DNA from: Tricholomella constricta
Lineage: Eukaryota > Basidiomycota > Agaricomycetes > Agaricales > Lyophyllaceae
Length of the DNA: 64,000 nucleotides
Assembly (NCBI GenBank): GCA_013368375.1
Contig: JAACJP010000008.1
Location: 682,001 to 746,000, forward strand
Direction of reading: 5' to 3'
Shown: positions 33,035-45,081 of the stretch, one piece after another
How positions within the stretch are numbered: position 1 is the first letter of the stretch
How the letters are laid out: each line of letters starts with the position of its first letter
Translations under genes and position numbers: made by a program
The notes under the pieces: model-generated
The model's input: the letters and a program-made list of their open reading frames with translations, nothing else
The model's database searches: none
What the model was told of the DNA's origin: nothing

Positions 33035-33579
33035 TCAATTCACATTTCTCCGCCGGAATCGCCACTCCGCTCTTGGAGAGAATTCATAGAGGTAAATACG
33101 CAACTCGATAAGATTGTTCCAGAGTACGGACAAATGCTTGATAGGTGCTGCCCCGAGGTTGAAGAAGAATGCTGCGACTACCGCCAGCGCTATCTCGGTC
33201 ACAATGAATCTCCAGGGAAAGTCCTCAACCTCGAGTTAGAACGCACGGATTAATCTCGAGAGCTGTAAGATGCCCGGTGTCTCGTGGATTGAGCCTGAGG
33301 TGCAGAGGGACTTTCAGAGCAAGTAGGACAAATAAACTTGGAGTCCATGGATCAACATCGAGCTTTCTGGTCGCACTGCCAGAAAAGCTGTAGGTAGTCG
33401 CCAAGAGTTCTGTGTAGCCATAATCGCGGACCGGGCTTGTTTCTCCACAGCAAGCTTGCTCACCCTCGGTGACGGTTGACGCTAAGCCTATTCTCGTCAC
33501 ATCGACACGACGCGGCAAAGCCGTAAGTTTCAAGTTCAGAAGTGTGCAGAAGGTGAAAGGGAAACGCAAGTCGCAACAT
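33035..33579 (-). CDS. Possible small membrane protein, exon structure unresolved
   Basis: A minus-strand reading ending at 33035 has a clear membrane-like C terminus: DFPWRFIVTEIALAVVAAFF, then LSVLWNNLIELRIYLYEF and a basic tail (RAEWRFRRRNVN). Upstream, an ATG at 33579 opens MLRLAFPFHLLHTSELETYG and runs to a consensus donor (GTGAGC near 33463). The exons between are ambiguous: one option joins via ACTCTTGGCGACTACC, another via TPSLFVLLALK. I do not recognise the family. It lies 200 bp from the hAT-like element and could also be a decayed gene. Confidence 0.3.
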
Positions 33580-33739
33580 TAGAAAGCGAGCCTTTCCGAA
33601 AACCATTTGGTTGAATCATAAGAAAACGTTGTAAGCTCGTAAACAATCGTAAGTAGCAATAATAATAATACCGGATATATATTTAAGTGGGTATGCTGGA
33701 GGTCATTGCAATGGATATGAGAATTCAGCTTTCACCGTA

Positions 33740-35799
33740 TCAACTCTGAGCCTTGTGCTTGACCTCCCTCCAGAACTCCTCCCATCTCGGTCCCCGCTGT
33801 TTCTCCTTCTCCGCTTCATCCTCGTCATCGTCATTATCGATTTCCTGCACCTTCGGCAATCCATCCATCTTCGTCAGATTTTTCTTCGCATCGAAGTGAC
33901 TTGAAGGATGGGTTGATGCCGGTGTTGATGAGATGCTTTTGGGGCCAAAAGCGTCCCTTTGGGCAGCAGTTATTCGATCCAATGCTTTGATGAGCGACGG
34001 AGTTGCTGGAACGGCGCCCATGGGTACCATGGGTGCATCATTCTGACTTCTCGATGACGACGCTCCACCGCCGACGCCGCTTACCTCCGCTGAAGAGGAG
34101 TAGCGTCGCATAAACCCAGGGCTCCATTCCGCTTCTCCTTTCCTCAAATCTGGCGTTGTCTGGGGACTGCCCAAATCCTCTTCGTAATCCGAGTATTCCG
34201 GCACGTCATTTGGTTCACCCCCAGCCTTTGCTTTGACCTTTCTCAACTTGCCCAGCTCGGCATCCAAATCGTACTCCCTACGCCGCGTTGCCGTCGGCTC
34301 GTCCACCAACGTTGGCGAGGAAGAACTCATGGATACCCTCTGTTTTAGCCAAGGTTGGGCATTCGAAGAATTCAGCCCATATGAGTCGTCATCCGATGAC
34401 TCAGAGCTAAGGTCTCCTCCAAACTTGATTGGTCGTTTCCGCCCCCGCGCAAGGTTCTTCTGATTTCTGATTTTCTTCTGAGGTTTGAATTTCGCGTCAT
34501 GGGAGCGAGACTTCTTTAGGAAACCTTGAGACGGTGGAAGAACATCATACGGGAGATGGTGGTCTGACAAGGGGGTCTTCGCGAAGTCTTGACTGAACTC
34601 GTCATCTGAGAGGAAAGCTGCAGGGTCTTTGACCATGCTGGTCCTTCCGTGCCTTTTGGATGGAGGCGAAAGTGGGAACAGAATGTCTTTGTTGTCCCGA
34701 TCGGACGTGGATCCAAATAGTCGAGCCCAGAAGGAGTTGTTGGGTAGAGGCCTAAATTTTCCGGCACGCGAGGCGTCGTTTGGGAGGTTCACAGAATAGT
34801 TTGCAAGATATTTGTCCCACTTCTATTAAACATTATCAGAGATTCTATTTCACGATGAAACTAAACACGCGCACGTACCTCGTCGGGACATTCTCCGAAC
34901 CGTCTGTTCAGAGCCCAATCGGTGGCTATACCCGCGCACAACAGTATGTAGTAGGCAGCACTTAGGCCTTTTTCCTTTGGTGAACCCCAGCTCTCGCCGT
35001 CACGCAACCACAGGCGCTCCCAGATGTCGGCCCACACAGGAATGTGAGCAAGAAGTGCAACTGAAAGAATGAAGCTAAAGGCGCCACTAGATGCAGTAGT
35101 GGCTCGTAAAGTTGGTCGTAGGAAATGGAAGAGGCGAGGGAAGGAAAAGAGCAGGATAAGAAGAAGGGATAGAATAGCGAATAAGGCAGTCAAGACCTGT
35201 CGAGGAAGAAGTGGTGGATGGATAACCAGTGAGATGGTCAGGGCGAGCAGAGATCTATGCGAAGATTTAGTTAGCAATAAGGGGAGGCTAGAAAGATAGG
35301 CTTGGCCATACCCTCCAGATATGGCTGCAAAGAGACGAGCACAGTATCTGTATCTCCCACCCAGGATAGTCGTCAAGATGCAGGACAGGATCCAAACGGC
35401 CAAAAAGGAGTTTGAAGACAGAGGTGAAGATGATGAGATTGCAGGGACGAGCAGAGATAGGAATGTAGATAGGTGAACTAGTGCACGAAGAGCCAGTGAG
35501 CCTAGTTTTCGCATATACCGAGCTTAGGCACACGTACCACCAAAAACGTAACCACTTGCCAGGCCACCTAGACCGCCTTGGAGAGAGAAAGTAATCTTCG
35601 ACCTTTTCTTGGGTCCATCAAAGGCACCAGGAATGGGAACAGGAGCGTACGAGGATGGGAAAGAGCGAGAGCGGTCGAGGGTGAGGAAGGTGCCGGCAAA
35701 CGTGAGGGGGACGGAGACCAGGAGGAGAGGTATACTGTATGCTAGCAGATGTGGCGTTGTCGACACCAGCGCTGACAGTGTCGAGTTGGCTGCAGACAT
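33740..35799 (-). CDS. Multi-pass membrane protein with DUF4203-like domain and disordered tail
   Basis: Three exons (35538-35799, 34879 to about 35477, 33740-34822) give about 647 aa. The N terminus starts MSAANSTLSALVSTTPHLLA and is followed by hydrophobic segments: LAYSIPLLLVSVPLTFAGTF, VHLSTFLSLLVPAISSSSPL, FLAVWILSCILTTILGGRY, then ALFAILSLLLILLFSFPRLF and SFILSVALLAHIPVW. The spacing and Gly-rich helices resemble DUF4203/TMEM198-type proteins. The third exon encodes a roughly 360-aa hydrophilic tail with acidic and Ser-rich stretches (SSESSDDDSYG) and basic patches. This suggests a cytosolic regulatory region with phosphorylation sites. The domain call is by resemblance; the function is unknown. 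Confidence 0.7.
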
Positions 35800-36030
35800 C
35801 GACGGCGATGGTGACAGGCAAGGGCGCGGGGACAGATTGCTCTCAGTTATTGATTACTGTCACGTGAAGTCATGGAGAATTAAAAAGTTGCCTTGTAAAA
35901 GTTGGAAGTATCAATTAAGTATGTATTACTTATTACCTACGTACTTGTTCCTCGAAGTAGTTGTTCCAAAAAGTAGATCTCATCGTCCGATGTATATGAC
36001 GATACCTTGCGAATAGTAGATAGCCAGTCC

Positions 36031-36066
36031 TGATGAATTATTCTTCGATGATGAATTATTCTTCGA
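36031..36066. repeat. 18-bp perfect tandem duplication at the SDR stop codon
   Basis: TGATGAATTATTCTTCGA occurs twice in a row. The SDR stop (36056-36058) lies in the copy read first on the minus strand; the other copy is in the 3' UTR. Confidence 0.9.
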
Positions 36067-37492
36067 TCTGTTCTTCCATCCACTCCCAGAGATCTCTTCC
36101 GAGTTGAGGATCTTGCGCTTCTCGACGTGGCGACCCAATTCTTGCCCAAGGGATTAAAAACTTGAAGATATGTTCAATTTAATTGCCTGATATAGGAGGA
36201 ATGGCTAAGGCACCTTTCCGTTCAATTCACCTGTCTCGGAGGCGGTCGCCGCCCACAACTGTGTTATAGAGCCTAGACTAGGTGGGTATATCTGGAGACA
36301 CCTCTGTCCCGCTGATTAGGATGAATCAAAGAGGGAAATTTGGCCGGTATCGCACCAGCATGAATTTTTTGAAGAGACTTGTCACGTGGCGGTTCAAATC
36401 GGTCTTCAGATTGCCTATGAGGGACTCAAGGAGTTAAGAAAATGTTCATCCATGACGATAATGTCGAATCGGACCTGGGTTGACTGAAGTGAAGACGAGG
36501 CCATGCTCTCCATATCTTCGCGCGAACTCATTTGAAATAACAATGTTTGCCTTCAAAAATAACATCGATTGGTTCGGCAATGACCTTGAGACGGGTGATG
36601 AACCCACAAATTTGCTTTGAATGTACATTTCTTCAGTCATTCGTCTTTGCCTCGCCGGGCCACATTTGAAGGTGTTGAAATCCAGCGGTTGCGAGCCTGC
36701 CAGGTAGTGACCAGAGGAAGAAATGTTCACTACTCTTGGCTTGAAGTCTTTTTTGGCAGCAGTAGAAAGAAGGATTGGAAGCAGAAGTTTGCTGAGGTAG
36801 AAATGGCCTGCAGGAGAGTGACGAGTTAATGATATTTGAGGAGACCAAAAGATGTGTTCATTTACCAAGGGCATTGGTGTACATCTGCGCGTCATAGCCA
36901 TTTATCTCGAACTCCATAGGGGTAAACATGACACCACTCTCCCAGACGTTAGTTTAGAAGGTCGCGCATGAAAGCAAAAACGCTCACGCGTTATTAAGAA
37001 GAACGTGCAATTGGCTCTCCTTGCTGGCCAAGGCGTTTTTAAGGTGTAGTCTAACGATGTTACGGGAAGTTCAACACACCTCATAAACTCTTCTGCTGCC
37101 ACCTTCACCGACTTGAGGTCCGCAAGGTCCAGGTGTAGGAATTCGGCTTCCTTTCCAGTAAGTTCCCGAAGTTCGATTATGGCGCTTTCAGCGCTGGCCT
37201 GGTTCCGACAAGCCAAGTAAACGTTGGCATTGCGTTGGAGAAGGTTCTGAGAAACGCCAATCGAGGGTTAAATTCGAATTGAATGGAGGCAACATAAGAT
37301 AGAAATTACCTTTGCACATTCTTTTCCTACACCCGAGTTTCCGCCAGTGATGATTATCGTCCGTCCTGACTGGTCGGGTATTTTCTCAGGCGTCCAGTGA
37401 GGCTTTCCAGCGAAGTAGGCTTGAGTTAGCAAGGACCCGAGCCCGCCAAATATGACAGGGACATCAGTGAAGCGATGAAAGACGAAAACCAT
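36056..37492 (-). CDS. Short-chain dehydrogenase/reductase, retinol-dehydrogenase-like
   Basis: The start is [15 protein letters not shown] at 37492. The NAD(P)-binding fold shows [16 protein letters not shown] (TGxxxGxG), then [15 protein letters not shown] (NNAG). The catalytic Ser is in [11 protein letters not shown] and the YxxxK motif in [16 protein letters not shown], which is interrupted by an intron after SKF. The C-terminal exons are small and hidden by in-frame stops: [37 protein letters not shown], then [19 protein letters not shown], ending [10 protein letters not shown]. So the protein is full length (about 320 residues), not truncated. The substrate is unknown; the closest style is fungal RDH/light-induced SDRs. 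It is divergent from the NUDCD1-like gene across 248 bp. Confidence 0.88.
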
Positions 37493-37740
37493 GGTTCGTT
37501 AAGTTCAAGAACTGTCACTGACGCGAGAAAACGGAGAGACAGTCTTCCAGAAGTCAAGCTAAGTATTAGACATCATCGCTACTCGGACGTCGCGGTTGTT
37601 GTGCTGCAGGCGATATGACAGCCTGGAATGACTCGGAGGTAATTAACGGAGCCAAGGCCTCGGCAATCGACATCGGTCACATGCTGTCCTGAAACTTTGC
37701 GTCCAACCTCGATTAGGACCGTGACTTTCTTGACCCAGCG

Positions 37741-39683
37741 ATGGATATGTTCAAACCGTCGAGATCTCTTCTCAACCCAAAATTTGAAGGCTACAGACTG
37801 GATCCTGTTTCCCAAGAGGACATTGTTGCCCGGTTTCCTCTGCAGTTCAAGCCGACACAAGCAACCTTCTCCGGAAAGTCCTCATTCTCGTTTCAGGAAG
37901 TCCAAAGCCGTATCACCCATAACCATCTTGCCGTCTGCAGTGAAACAGGACGCGCACTTTATGTCGACTCCGCGTCAAAGGTTATCATGGTTGACGTGGA
38001 TGCGGTGAGTATCTTTCTGGTCCCGCGTGTACCTGTGTGTTAATCGTCAACACAAAGTAGGAAACAATCTCTCCTTCATTCCGAGTTTTATTCGAGTTTC
38101 CTACATCTATTCAATCCAACGATGTCCTATCACGCAACCGTGAATATCCCTCTGCTGCTTTTATGTCGCCGGGCGTGGTCTTCGTTTCAGACGGCCAGGG
38201 CTTGATGTACGCTTTGCAAATCAAAGGCAGTAATTCTTCAGAGGTGGCTGGCGTCTTCTCTTTGTCGGAGGCTTCCTCAGAATCGCCTTTCCGGATCCAC
38301 AGTGTCCACAATACCACGCCGACGACGGCCATCGTGATTCTATCGTCTCGTCATTATGGAGTTGATCCAGAGGCAGACGTAGGGCGAAAAGGGAGAGAGA
38401 AATCTTTACCAACTGACTTCAATATCTGGGGTGTCAAAATTGAACTTTCCGCTGAGACATCCAGCAATATCCGTCAGATGGACATTCTCTGGCATCGACG
38501 TGGGCAAGAAGTTCCTATCTATACAACCTACTCAGATTCTCTCAAAGCGTTTCTCTTGGTCGGTGGAACTAGCTATCTGGAAGTCGGACATGTGCCTAGT
38601 CCGTCCTATGAGCCATCCCCAGATGAAATTGCACCTGTCCCTAGAGCAGACGAGAAGTTTGATATAGATGCTTCAGAGCCTCCAAAGCCTCCACCCTACT
38701 CTTGGACGCAAACATCCGATTCAGTCACGGTTGCCATTCCCCTTTCTGCCAATACACCCAAATCCACGATCAAAGTGACATTTTCACCACAAGCCTTGAC
38801 GGTTCACGTTGAGAGCGAAATAACAACATCAGTTCCCATTCCTCGATACTCCGCCAAGAAACTGTGGGACGGTATCTCTCCATCGTCGAGTTATTGGACG
38901 TGGGATCGAGAAGCAGAGCACTCCTTCGGCCTGCTCACACTTTATCTCGACAAGCAACACGAAGGGACCAAATGGACACAAGTTTTCGCTTCGACCGGAG
39001 ATTCAGAAGACGTCGAGGTCCTGGAAACACTTGACCCGTCAGAATTGTGGCACATACGTGAAGCGTTGGAGAAATACACGACGGCATTGCGCGATGGCGA
39101 CGACGCCAGTGGCCTGGGTCTTGGGCGTGGTATACCCAGCCTCGCGGAAGGGGAAATCGACATGGAGGTTGATGAAACAGTCGGACGTACGGTCTACCTC
39201 AGCTGGGTTGCCGAGAACGGTGCTATCCCGCCCTGGTGGAAGAATGCAGAGGAGATTCCATTCCAGTTGCTTTCTACGCCTGTCCCAGGTGTTTCCAGCA
39301 CTGACGTGTCTCTCGTTGTTAAGAATGACCTCGACGGCACTGTTTTCACTTTGGAAACTAACACAGGCTCCCCGGTGTGGACTCACACCTCTACCTTCTC
39401 GGCACTGTCCTTCGTCCTCGCCTCGAAACAGGATACGCGATTTACTTTCCACACTTCGAAGGCAGTGTTTGCGTTTGAAGGCGGTATCAAGGACCGAGGC
39501 GGGAACGTGTACATCTATCGATCTGCATCGTCGAGCGTAAAATGGGCAAAACAGGCGATTCTCAAAGTGGACGATGGCTATGGCGGGTCATTGTTGGGGG
39601 TTGGAGCGCTTCAGCTCAGCGAATTGACTTCGGTGCTGCTTTGCCTGACAGAGGGAGAATTGGTCTTAATTAAAAATCCGTAG
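37741..39683 (+). CDS. NudC domain-containing protein 1-like (CS domain)
   Basis: Two exons (37741-38004, 38061-39683) give 628 aa. The N-terminal half has NLAVCSETGRALYV-like beta repeats (HNHLAVCSETGRALYVDSAS). A CS/p23-type domain sits mid-protein: PPYSWTQTSDSVTVAIPL, then IKVTFSPQALTVHV and WDREAEHSFGLLTLYLDK. The C-terminal half is again beta-rich. This beta-propeller/CS/beta arrangement and the length match NUDCD1 (CML66), a co-chaperone linked to Hsp90 clients and, in animals, COPI. ATG 37741 opens MDMFKPSRSLLNPKF. It is divergent from the SDR gene. Confidence 0.82.
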
Positions 39684-39979
39684 TCCGTGAGGGTCGAGGG
39701 AAATCATGTATACAACAGATATACAAGTCCCTGACGTTGTATAAGGTGGAGATGAGAATATACGATACTTGAAATGAGGTGCGGGAGTGGGAGCATCTAT
39801 GCCGGTGAGTGCGTGTAAACATACAAGTGCTACATGGGCAAGATATCAATTGGAGTACGGACAGTAGGACCTGGGGAATAACAAGCGGACAAAAGTAACC
39901 CTAGTGAGACTTGTAACACAACATAGAGAAAAAAAGAAAATCGCCGTCAGATACATACACAAGGCATTGATACATCCGA

Positions 39980-42061
39980 TTATGCTTTGAGCAGGGGATC
40001 CTCACTTGAGTCCATCAATCCCTCCGCTTTAACCACTGGAAGTGGTGCGTCTCCGTGAGGCTGCGATTTGAGCTGCTCTACCGGTGAAGTCGAGGCATCG
40101 CCATTCGGTAGGGGTTTCGGTGGAGGGGGGGCCTCCCCTTGAGGAGGATGTGATGCGTTATCCGCGGCTTTGTCGTCAGGACTCTCGTCCATCCGTGTGT
40201 CATCGTCATTTGTGCCGTCCTCCTCTCGGATATCTTTCTCGAGCTCGTCCAGTTGTGCTTTGATGTTTTTTGTGGGATCAGGGGACTCGGGGCGCCCTAG
40301 CCCTAGTGTTTCGCTAAAGAATGACCGCCCCGATACCTCCTCGTCACCGCTGTCATCGTCATCACTATCATCGTTCCCCGTGAACATCAAGCTGCCACCA
40401 TCGCTCGAGATACCACTGCCGTGCATAAACGAGATACCACCGTTGGCCGCCAGGACACGTGCAAAGGGGCCGCCGAGGAAACTCGGGACTTCATCATCGG
40501 GAGAGGACTGTCGATTTCTCTCCTGAGCTTCTCGCCGAGCACGGAACGCCATGAGCCGACTCTGCGCATAGAGCTGGGGAGGAGAAGTAGGAGTGTTGTA
40601 TCCGTAGTTGGTGTTAACGCGGTCGGTAATCCATTGATACCATTCCTCCTTGTTACGGCCGTGGAGGATAGCGACAATCATGACTGTCATGTTATCACAA
40701 CCGATACCGGCTCCCGATGACGTGTCGGGTGCCAGACAATGCTCACACATGTTTTCGCAGATCTCGGAAAGCTCCTTTCCTTCAGCCACCTGACGGCGGA
40801 CGAAGTCGACGGCTTGCTGTGAGCTCAAACAATCCCAGATTCCTGCGATGATTAAAAAAATGATGAGCGGGGTAACAAGCAGTTTGACAGTAGAAGCGAA
40901 CCATCGCAAGCAACAATGAGAAATTCGTCTTCCGCTGTAATCTCGTGGCAGGTAACGTCCGGGTCGGCGGTTATAACTTGTTTTTCAGGGCTCAATGAAT
41001 AATTCTTCTTGAATTCAAAGTCACCGAGCGCTCGCGATAATGCCAAATTGCCTGGATGATGATTGAGTCATCGATGGGTGTGCAGGACACGATACTGACC
41101 GTTGACACGACCATATTCAATGTATCCTCCAGCTCCATGGATGCGTTCCTTCTCAACTAAAAACATATTAGGGAACGCCGAATGGAAAGTGTAAAACTCT
41201 TGCTAACTAACCTTCACTGTTGGGCTTGTGGTCAAAACTCAGTGGTTTTACCTCGCCCTTGATGGCGATGACCGATCGAGAATCGCCCGCGTTAGCCTGT
41301 AGATATTTTTACACCCGTCCTTCAGAGTATAGCTGATGATAAGACGACATACGACATAGATCTTCCCATCATTAGTTACCAATGCCGCTACTGCGGTGCA
41401 GCCAGAAGGATCACGAGTATGGGCAGGGTCTGAAAACAACAACAAAAAAATGAATGACTGGAATCGTAAAATTGAACTGTCACGACGCACTCGCCAATAG
41501 ATCTTCATCTGTTCCCAGGAAAGCCCTTTTCAAAGCAGCATCATATTGACGCTGCTTGTAGGTCTCTTCCGTGACTAATCGCTTATGAACGTTTTGACCA
41601 GCAAATTTGGCAACAGTTCCACCTATAGAGACTTGAGCGCAAACGAAGCCGCGACGATGTGTATCATGACATACCACCATGTCCATCATAAACAGCGAAA
41701 AAGGTGTTCGATTTCTCTTTTCCTTCGTCCAGATCCAACACGACAGCGTGAGCATCCTCCATGGCTGATCGTACAAACAGCGGGATCCACCGTAACGCCA
41801 ATGGTCAGAGCGCTCTGAAACAAGCCAAGTGCAGTGAAAAACGAACAGATTCTCCACCCTTGCATTTCTGAAACGCCGAAGTGAAAACGGTCATTTCCGC
41901 CCGAGTGCGAGTATTTCTTCGTCGCTACGTAGTATGCATTCAGCGGGTGAGGGGTTAGGTTAAGCGCGTTCAAAGGTAGATTCACCCGGAGAAGAAAGTG
42001 TTTGTCCCTATCATATCCTTAAAATGAGTGATAAATTTGATGTGGAGCGCAAACTCACCAT
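39980..42061 (-). CDS. PP2C-type Ser/Thr protein phosphatase (Ptc2/3-like)
   Basis: The N terminus GQTLSSPATKKYSHSGGNDR and the motifs RISMEDAHAVV, FFAVYDGHGG, SGCTAVAALVTNDGKIYV, ANAGDSRSV, GNLALSRALGDFEFK, DEFLIVACDGIWD and GCDNMTVMIVAI cover the PP2C motif series with the metal-binding aspartates. Exon 1 is just the ATG at 42059-42061, followed directly by donor GTGAGT; the next exon starts GGACAA at 42007. The upstream triplet in that frame is TAG, so the intron is required. A long acidic, Pro-rich C-terminal tail follows. Ptc2/3-type enzymes reverse stress-MAPK and checkpoint signalling; the cellular role here is by family. Confidence 0.92.
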
Positions 42062-42380
42062 ATCGTGTGATCAGAGAGGGTGTAAGAATGAAAGTCACAG
42101 GTTTATGGGACCAAACCAATATTGAGAAGGGAAGAAAGCAGGTTGTAGAAAAGCAAGCGAAGGGAGGAAGAATGGCCGTATGGATGAACGCAAGCTGCAC
42201 AGCTCGAGAGTCAAATCTCAGATGTTTGCTGTTGTTTATTGTCTCGTTTACGATATCTAGGCGTTAATATAGCTGATGGTTGATTGTGGGTGGGCAATCG
42301 TACTGCGGCATCGGTCGTCAAAACTCTCTAATATACATTGGAAAGAAATAAGGATCGTCATTATTGAAACAGGAGCGCTC
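42062..42380. other. Spacer between PP2C gene and sugar transporter
   Basis: About 319 bp holding the PP2C promoter and transporter 3' end. No RNA gene or repeat seen. Confidence 0.5.
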
Positions 42381-45081
42381 TCAGGCATTCGACCGTGCAT
42401 CCCTGGCCTGACGCTGGAGCTGGTTGCTGTAAACTCTGGGATTTGGTTGCTCAAATATTTCGTTGATTTCCTCCAAAGTGATACCCTTTGTCTCCACCAC
42501 GAAGAAGTATATGACGATGACCTCGAATAAATCCCAGGCCAGGAAAATCACATACACTGAAGGGGCAGGTTCAACTAAGTTGTCGTCCAAGCGCTGGAAA
42601 TGGCAGACCTTTCCATCCTATCTTTTCGAGAGCGACAGGAAGTCTGCAGCGCCGTCAAAAACAAATTTAACATGTAGAGTGGCCTCGCAACATACCCAAA
42701 GGTGTTGATCAGTGTCGCCACTTGGGAGCAAATACCCAGGAAAGCTAGCCCCTTCGCACGAGCCTGATAGCTAAGAACCTCTGCGGGATATAGGGCTTGC
42801 CTGAACATGTTTGAGCCGTGCGTGTGTTCGGAAAGAGACAAGGCCAGATACATACATAGGCGTCCAACCGAACGAGAACACCACCATAAACAAGAAAATG
42901 AACGTAATGCCCGCATTAGCCTGAGTAGCGTTGCCGTCCCCATTGGAGCTGAGAAGGCCCGTCACGATGGCTAGTATACAAGTAATCATGCTGGTTGAGG
43001 TCAGAAGGATCTTACGACGACCAAATCGATCGATTATAGCGGATCCCTAGAGAGTTTATGAGATGAATACTTGGATACGGAATAAATTGTCTTCAAGAAC
43101 TCACCGACAAAGCTCAAGGATTGAGGCATAAGATAAGGAGTCAAAGTTTCCTTCGTTGAAGCGAAAATAAACTTACCCCCAACGCTGTATGATCTGACGT
43201 TAAAACACCTTTATCGTGAAAATGTTGACTGGAAGAAAGCCTCACTAGGATGTCACACTGTTCACAAAGTTCAAAGTAAGTCGACGATCTTGGTTGGTAA
43301 TACCCGCATTTTGCAACAAAATGGGCAGAAAATATGTGATGAGGCCGTTTCCACTCAGTTGACCAAAAGTTCCTAGAATGAAAACGAGTCAGAAACAGTT
43401 TTAAGAGCTGATGACAAGCAATGTACCTATCAGAATAACCATATACGCGCGGTAACGATCGGCGCGAGTCGTGAACAATGGCCTGAAATCCCACCATGTC
43501 TCTGTTATTTGTTAGTGCGTATGTGAGAGAATTAATATATTCTTAGCGAGCAGAAAGGGGAGTCCATACTGTCAGCACCGTCAATCTGGATTTTTTCTTC
43601 GATCTCATCCATCTCAAGGTCGATTAGGGGCGACTTGGGATTTCCATTGCTGCTGTGAAACTTGGCCAAGACGTTGCGAGCTTGCTCCGACTTCCCGACG
43701 CTATACAGCCATCGAGGACTAAAGGTGATCATTGAGCGTAAGATAAACAGTTCATCGAATACGAGCTTACGATTCGGGACACAGAAAGATGAAGAGCACG
43801 TTAAGCGCAGCAGGGACAAGCTGCCACCGACGAGGTAAGTTATCTGAAAGCCGCCTATGGAACAATCTCCGAAAACTAACCTGAACATACAGCGGCAAGC
43901 GCCAGGACAGCTCGCTCTTGAATCTTCCGGTTGCCACCATCATACCAGTGGCACTCATCTGACCGACATAGTAACTTGGGATACTGTAAATGTTGTTGCA
44001 GTATTGGGGAAGCTCGTGACGTACAAGGAGTTCAAAAACCCAAGGTACGCGCCACGGGAATGCGGAGGGGTAATCTCCGCAAGGTACGACTTTGCAGATG
44101 CACCTGCGCACGAACCTCCGAGTCCTTGGTATTCAGTATGGCTTTAAAACACGGCGATGAAGACAAGGATGGTCAACAAACCAGTCAAGAAGCGTCCTCC
44201 AAGGAACATTCCCTGTGTTTTGGCGTTGGCCGTGATGACAGCGCCTACACTGGAAGGCCCTAGTTGATCGACCATTCAACGTCTATGGAGTGAATCGCGT
44301 ACCATATGGCCAGATTACCGAAGAACATGGAGAAGCGGCGCCCAAATCTATCCGGAAGAAATGCTACGTGATTGCGTCAATTCATACGAGTGATATATTG
44401 CTAGAGAAACGCACAAGCAGGGATAGTGCCGCTGTAAAAGATTTGAGACAGCTTTATTTAACGATGTTTTAAAAAGGTAGCAAGTTAACATACCAGATCG
44501 AACCACTGGCGGATTTGAACGGCATATCTTCAATCAACACTACAGTCAAGCAGTAACGTAGCCCAAAACGCACATAGTGAAAATTCCAAAGACAATCCTA
44601 TGTTATAAAAGTCAGAGTTTGTTTCGGAGGCCGGATAAACCTGAGATGACCCACGAGGTTTTTGCACCGACACCGGTCAAGCCAAAGTACTGCTGGTATT
44701 GCATCATACTGTTGATTCCGCCCATGACCTTAACGAACCACAGACTAAGCCGCTGAAGCATCTGTATGGCGGTAACCAGGCGGTTTGACTGACCGTCCCA
44801 TCAAAGCCACTGTCACCCGAACAGCAGCAAACCACCAGCGTGACGAGATAGATCTAGGCGAAGCATATGTGTGACCGGGATAAAGACAAGACTTTAGGAG
44901 GAGGTACTTGGAATGCTCGTAGGCTAAACCTAGAGACACCAGGATCGACCTCTAAGGCCGCCTTGAGTGCGATCTGGCGTTCCATCGGCGTCATGGGTTG
45001 TCCACGGACTCGCGTTGTATCCAAGTACTCGTGTGTTTCCTTGTCGATAGATGAACGAATTCCATCTTTGTTGTCCGTCAT
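42381..45081 (-). CDS. MFS sugar transporter (hexose/lactose permease-like)
   Basis: The start is [20 protein letters not shown] at 45081; an in-frame ATG lies upstream near 45174. Motifs of the sugar porter family are visible: [50 protein letters not shown] (loop 2-3 RxGRR), [23 protein letters not shown] TM5, [20 protein letters not shown] (PESPRWL), and [22 protein letters not shown]10 follows as [22 protein letters not shown], and the tail is [20 protein letters not shown]. The tail motif VETKG is standard. Exons are many and short. The segment around 44480-44620 (after TSWVFGIFT) could not be joined with confidence, so damage there cannot be excluded. The substrate is unknown. Confidence 0.85.

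Noticed and set aside
35502..35537. A 36-nt intron in the DUF4203-like gene
   Set aside because: A second in-frame acceptor (GCACTAG before TTCACC) gives a normal 60-nt intron and the better reading FGVHLSTFLSLL.
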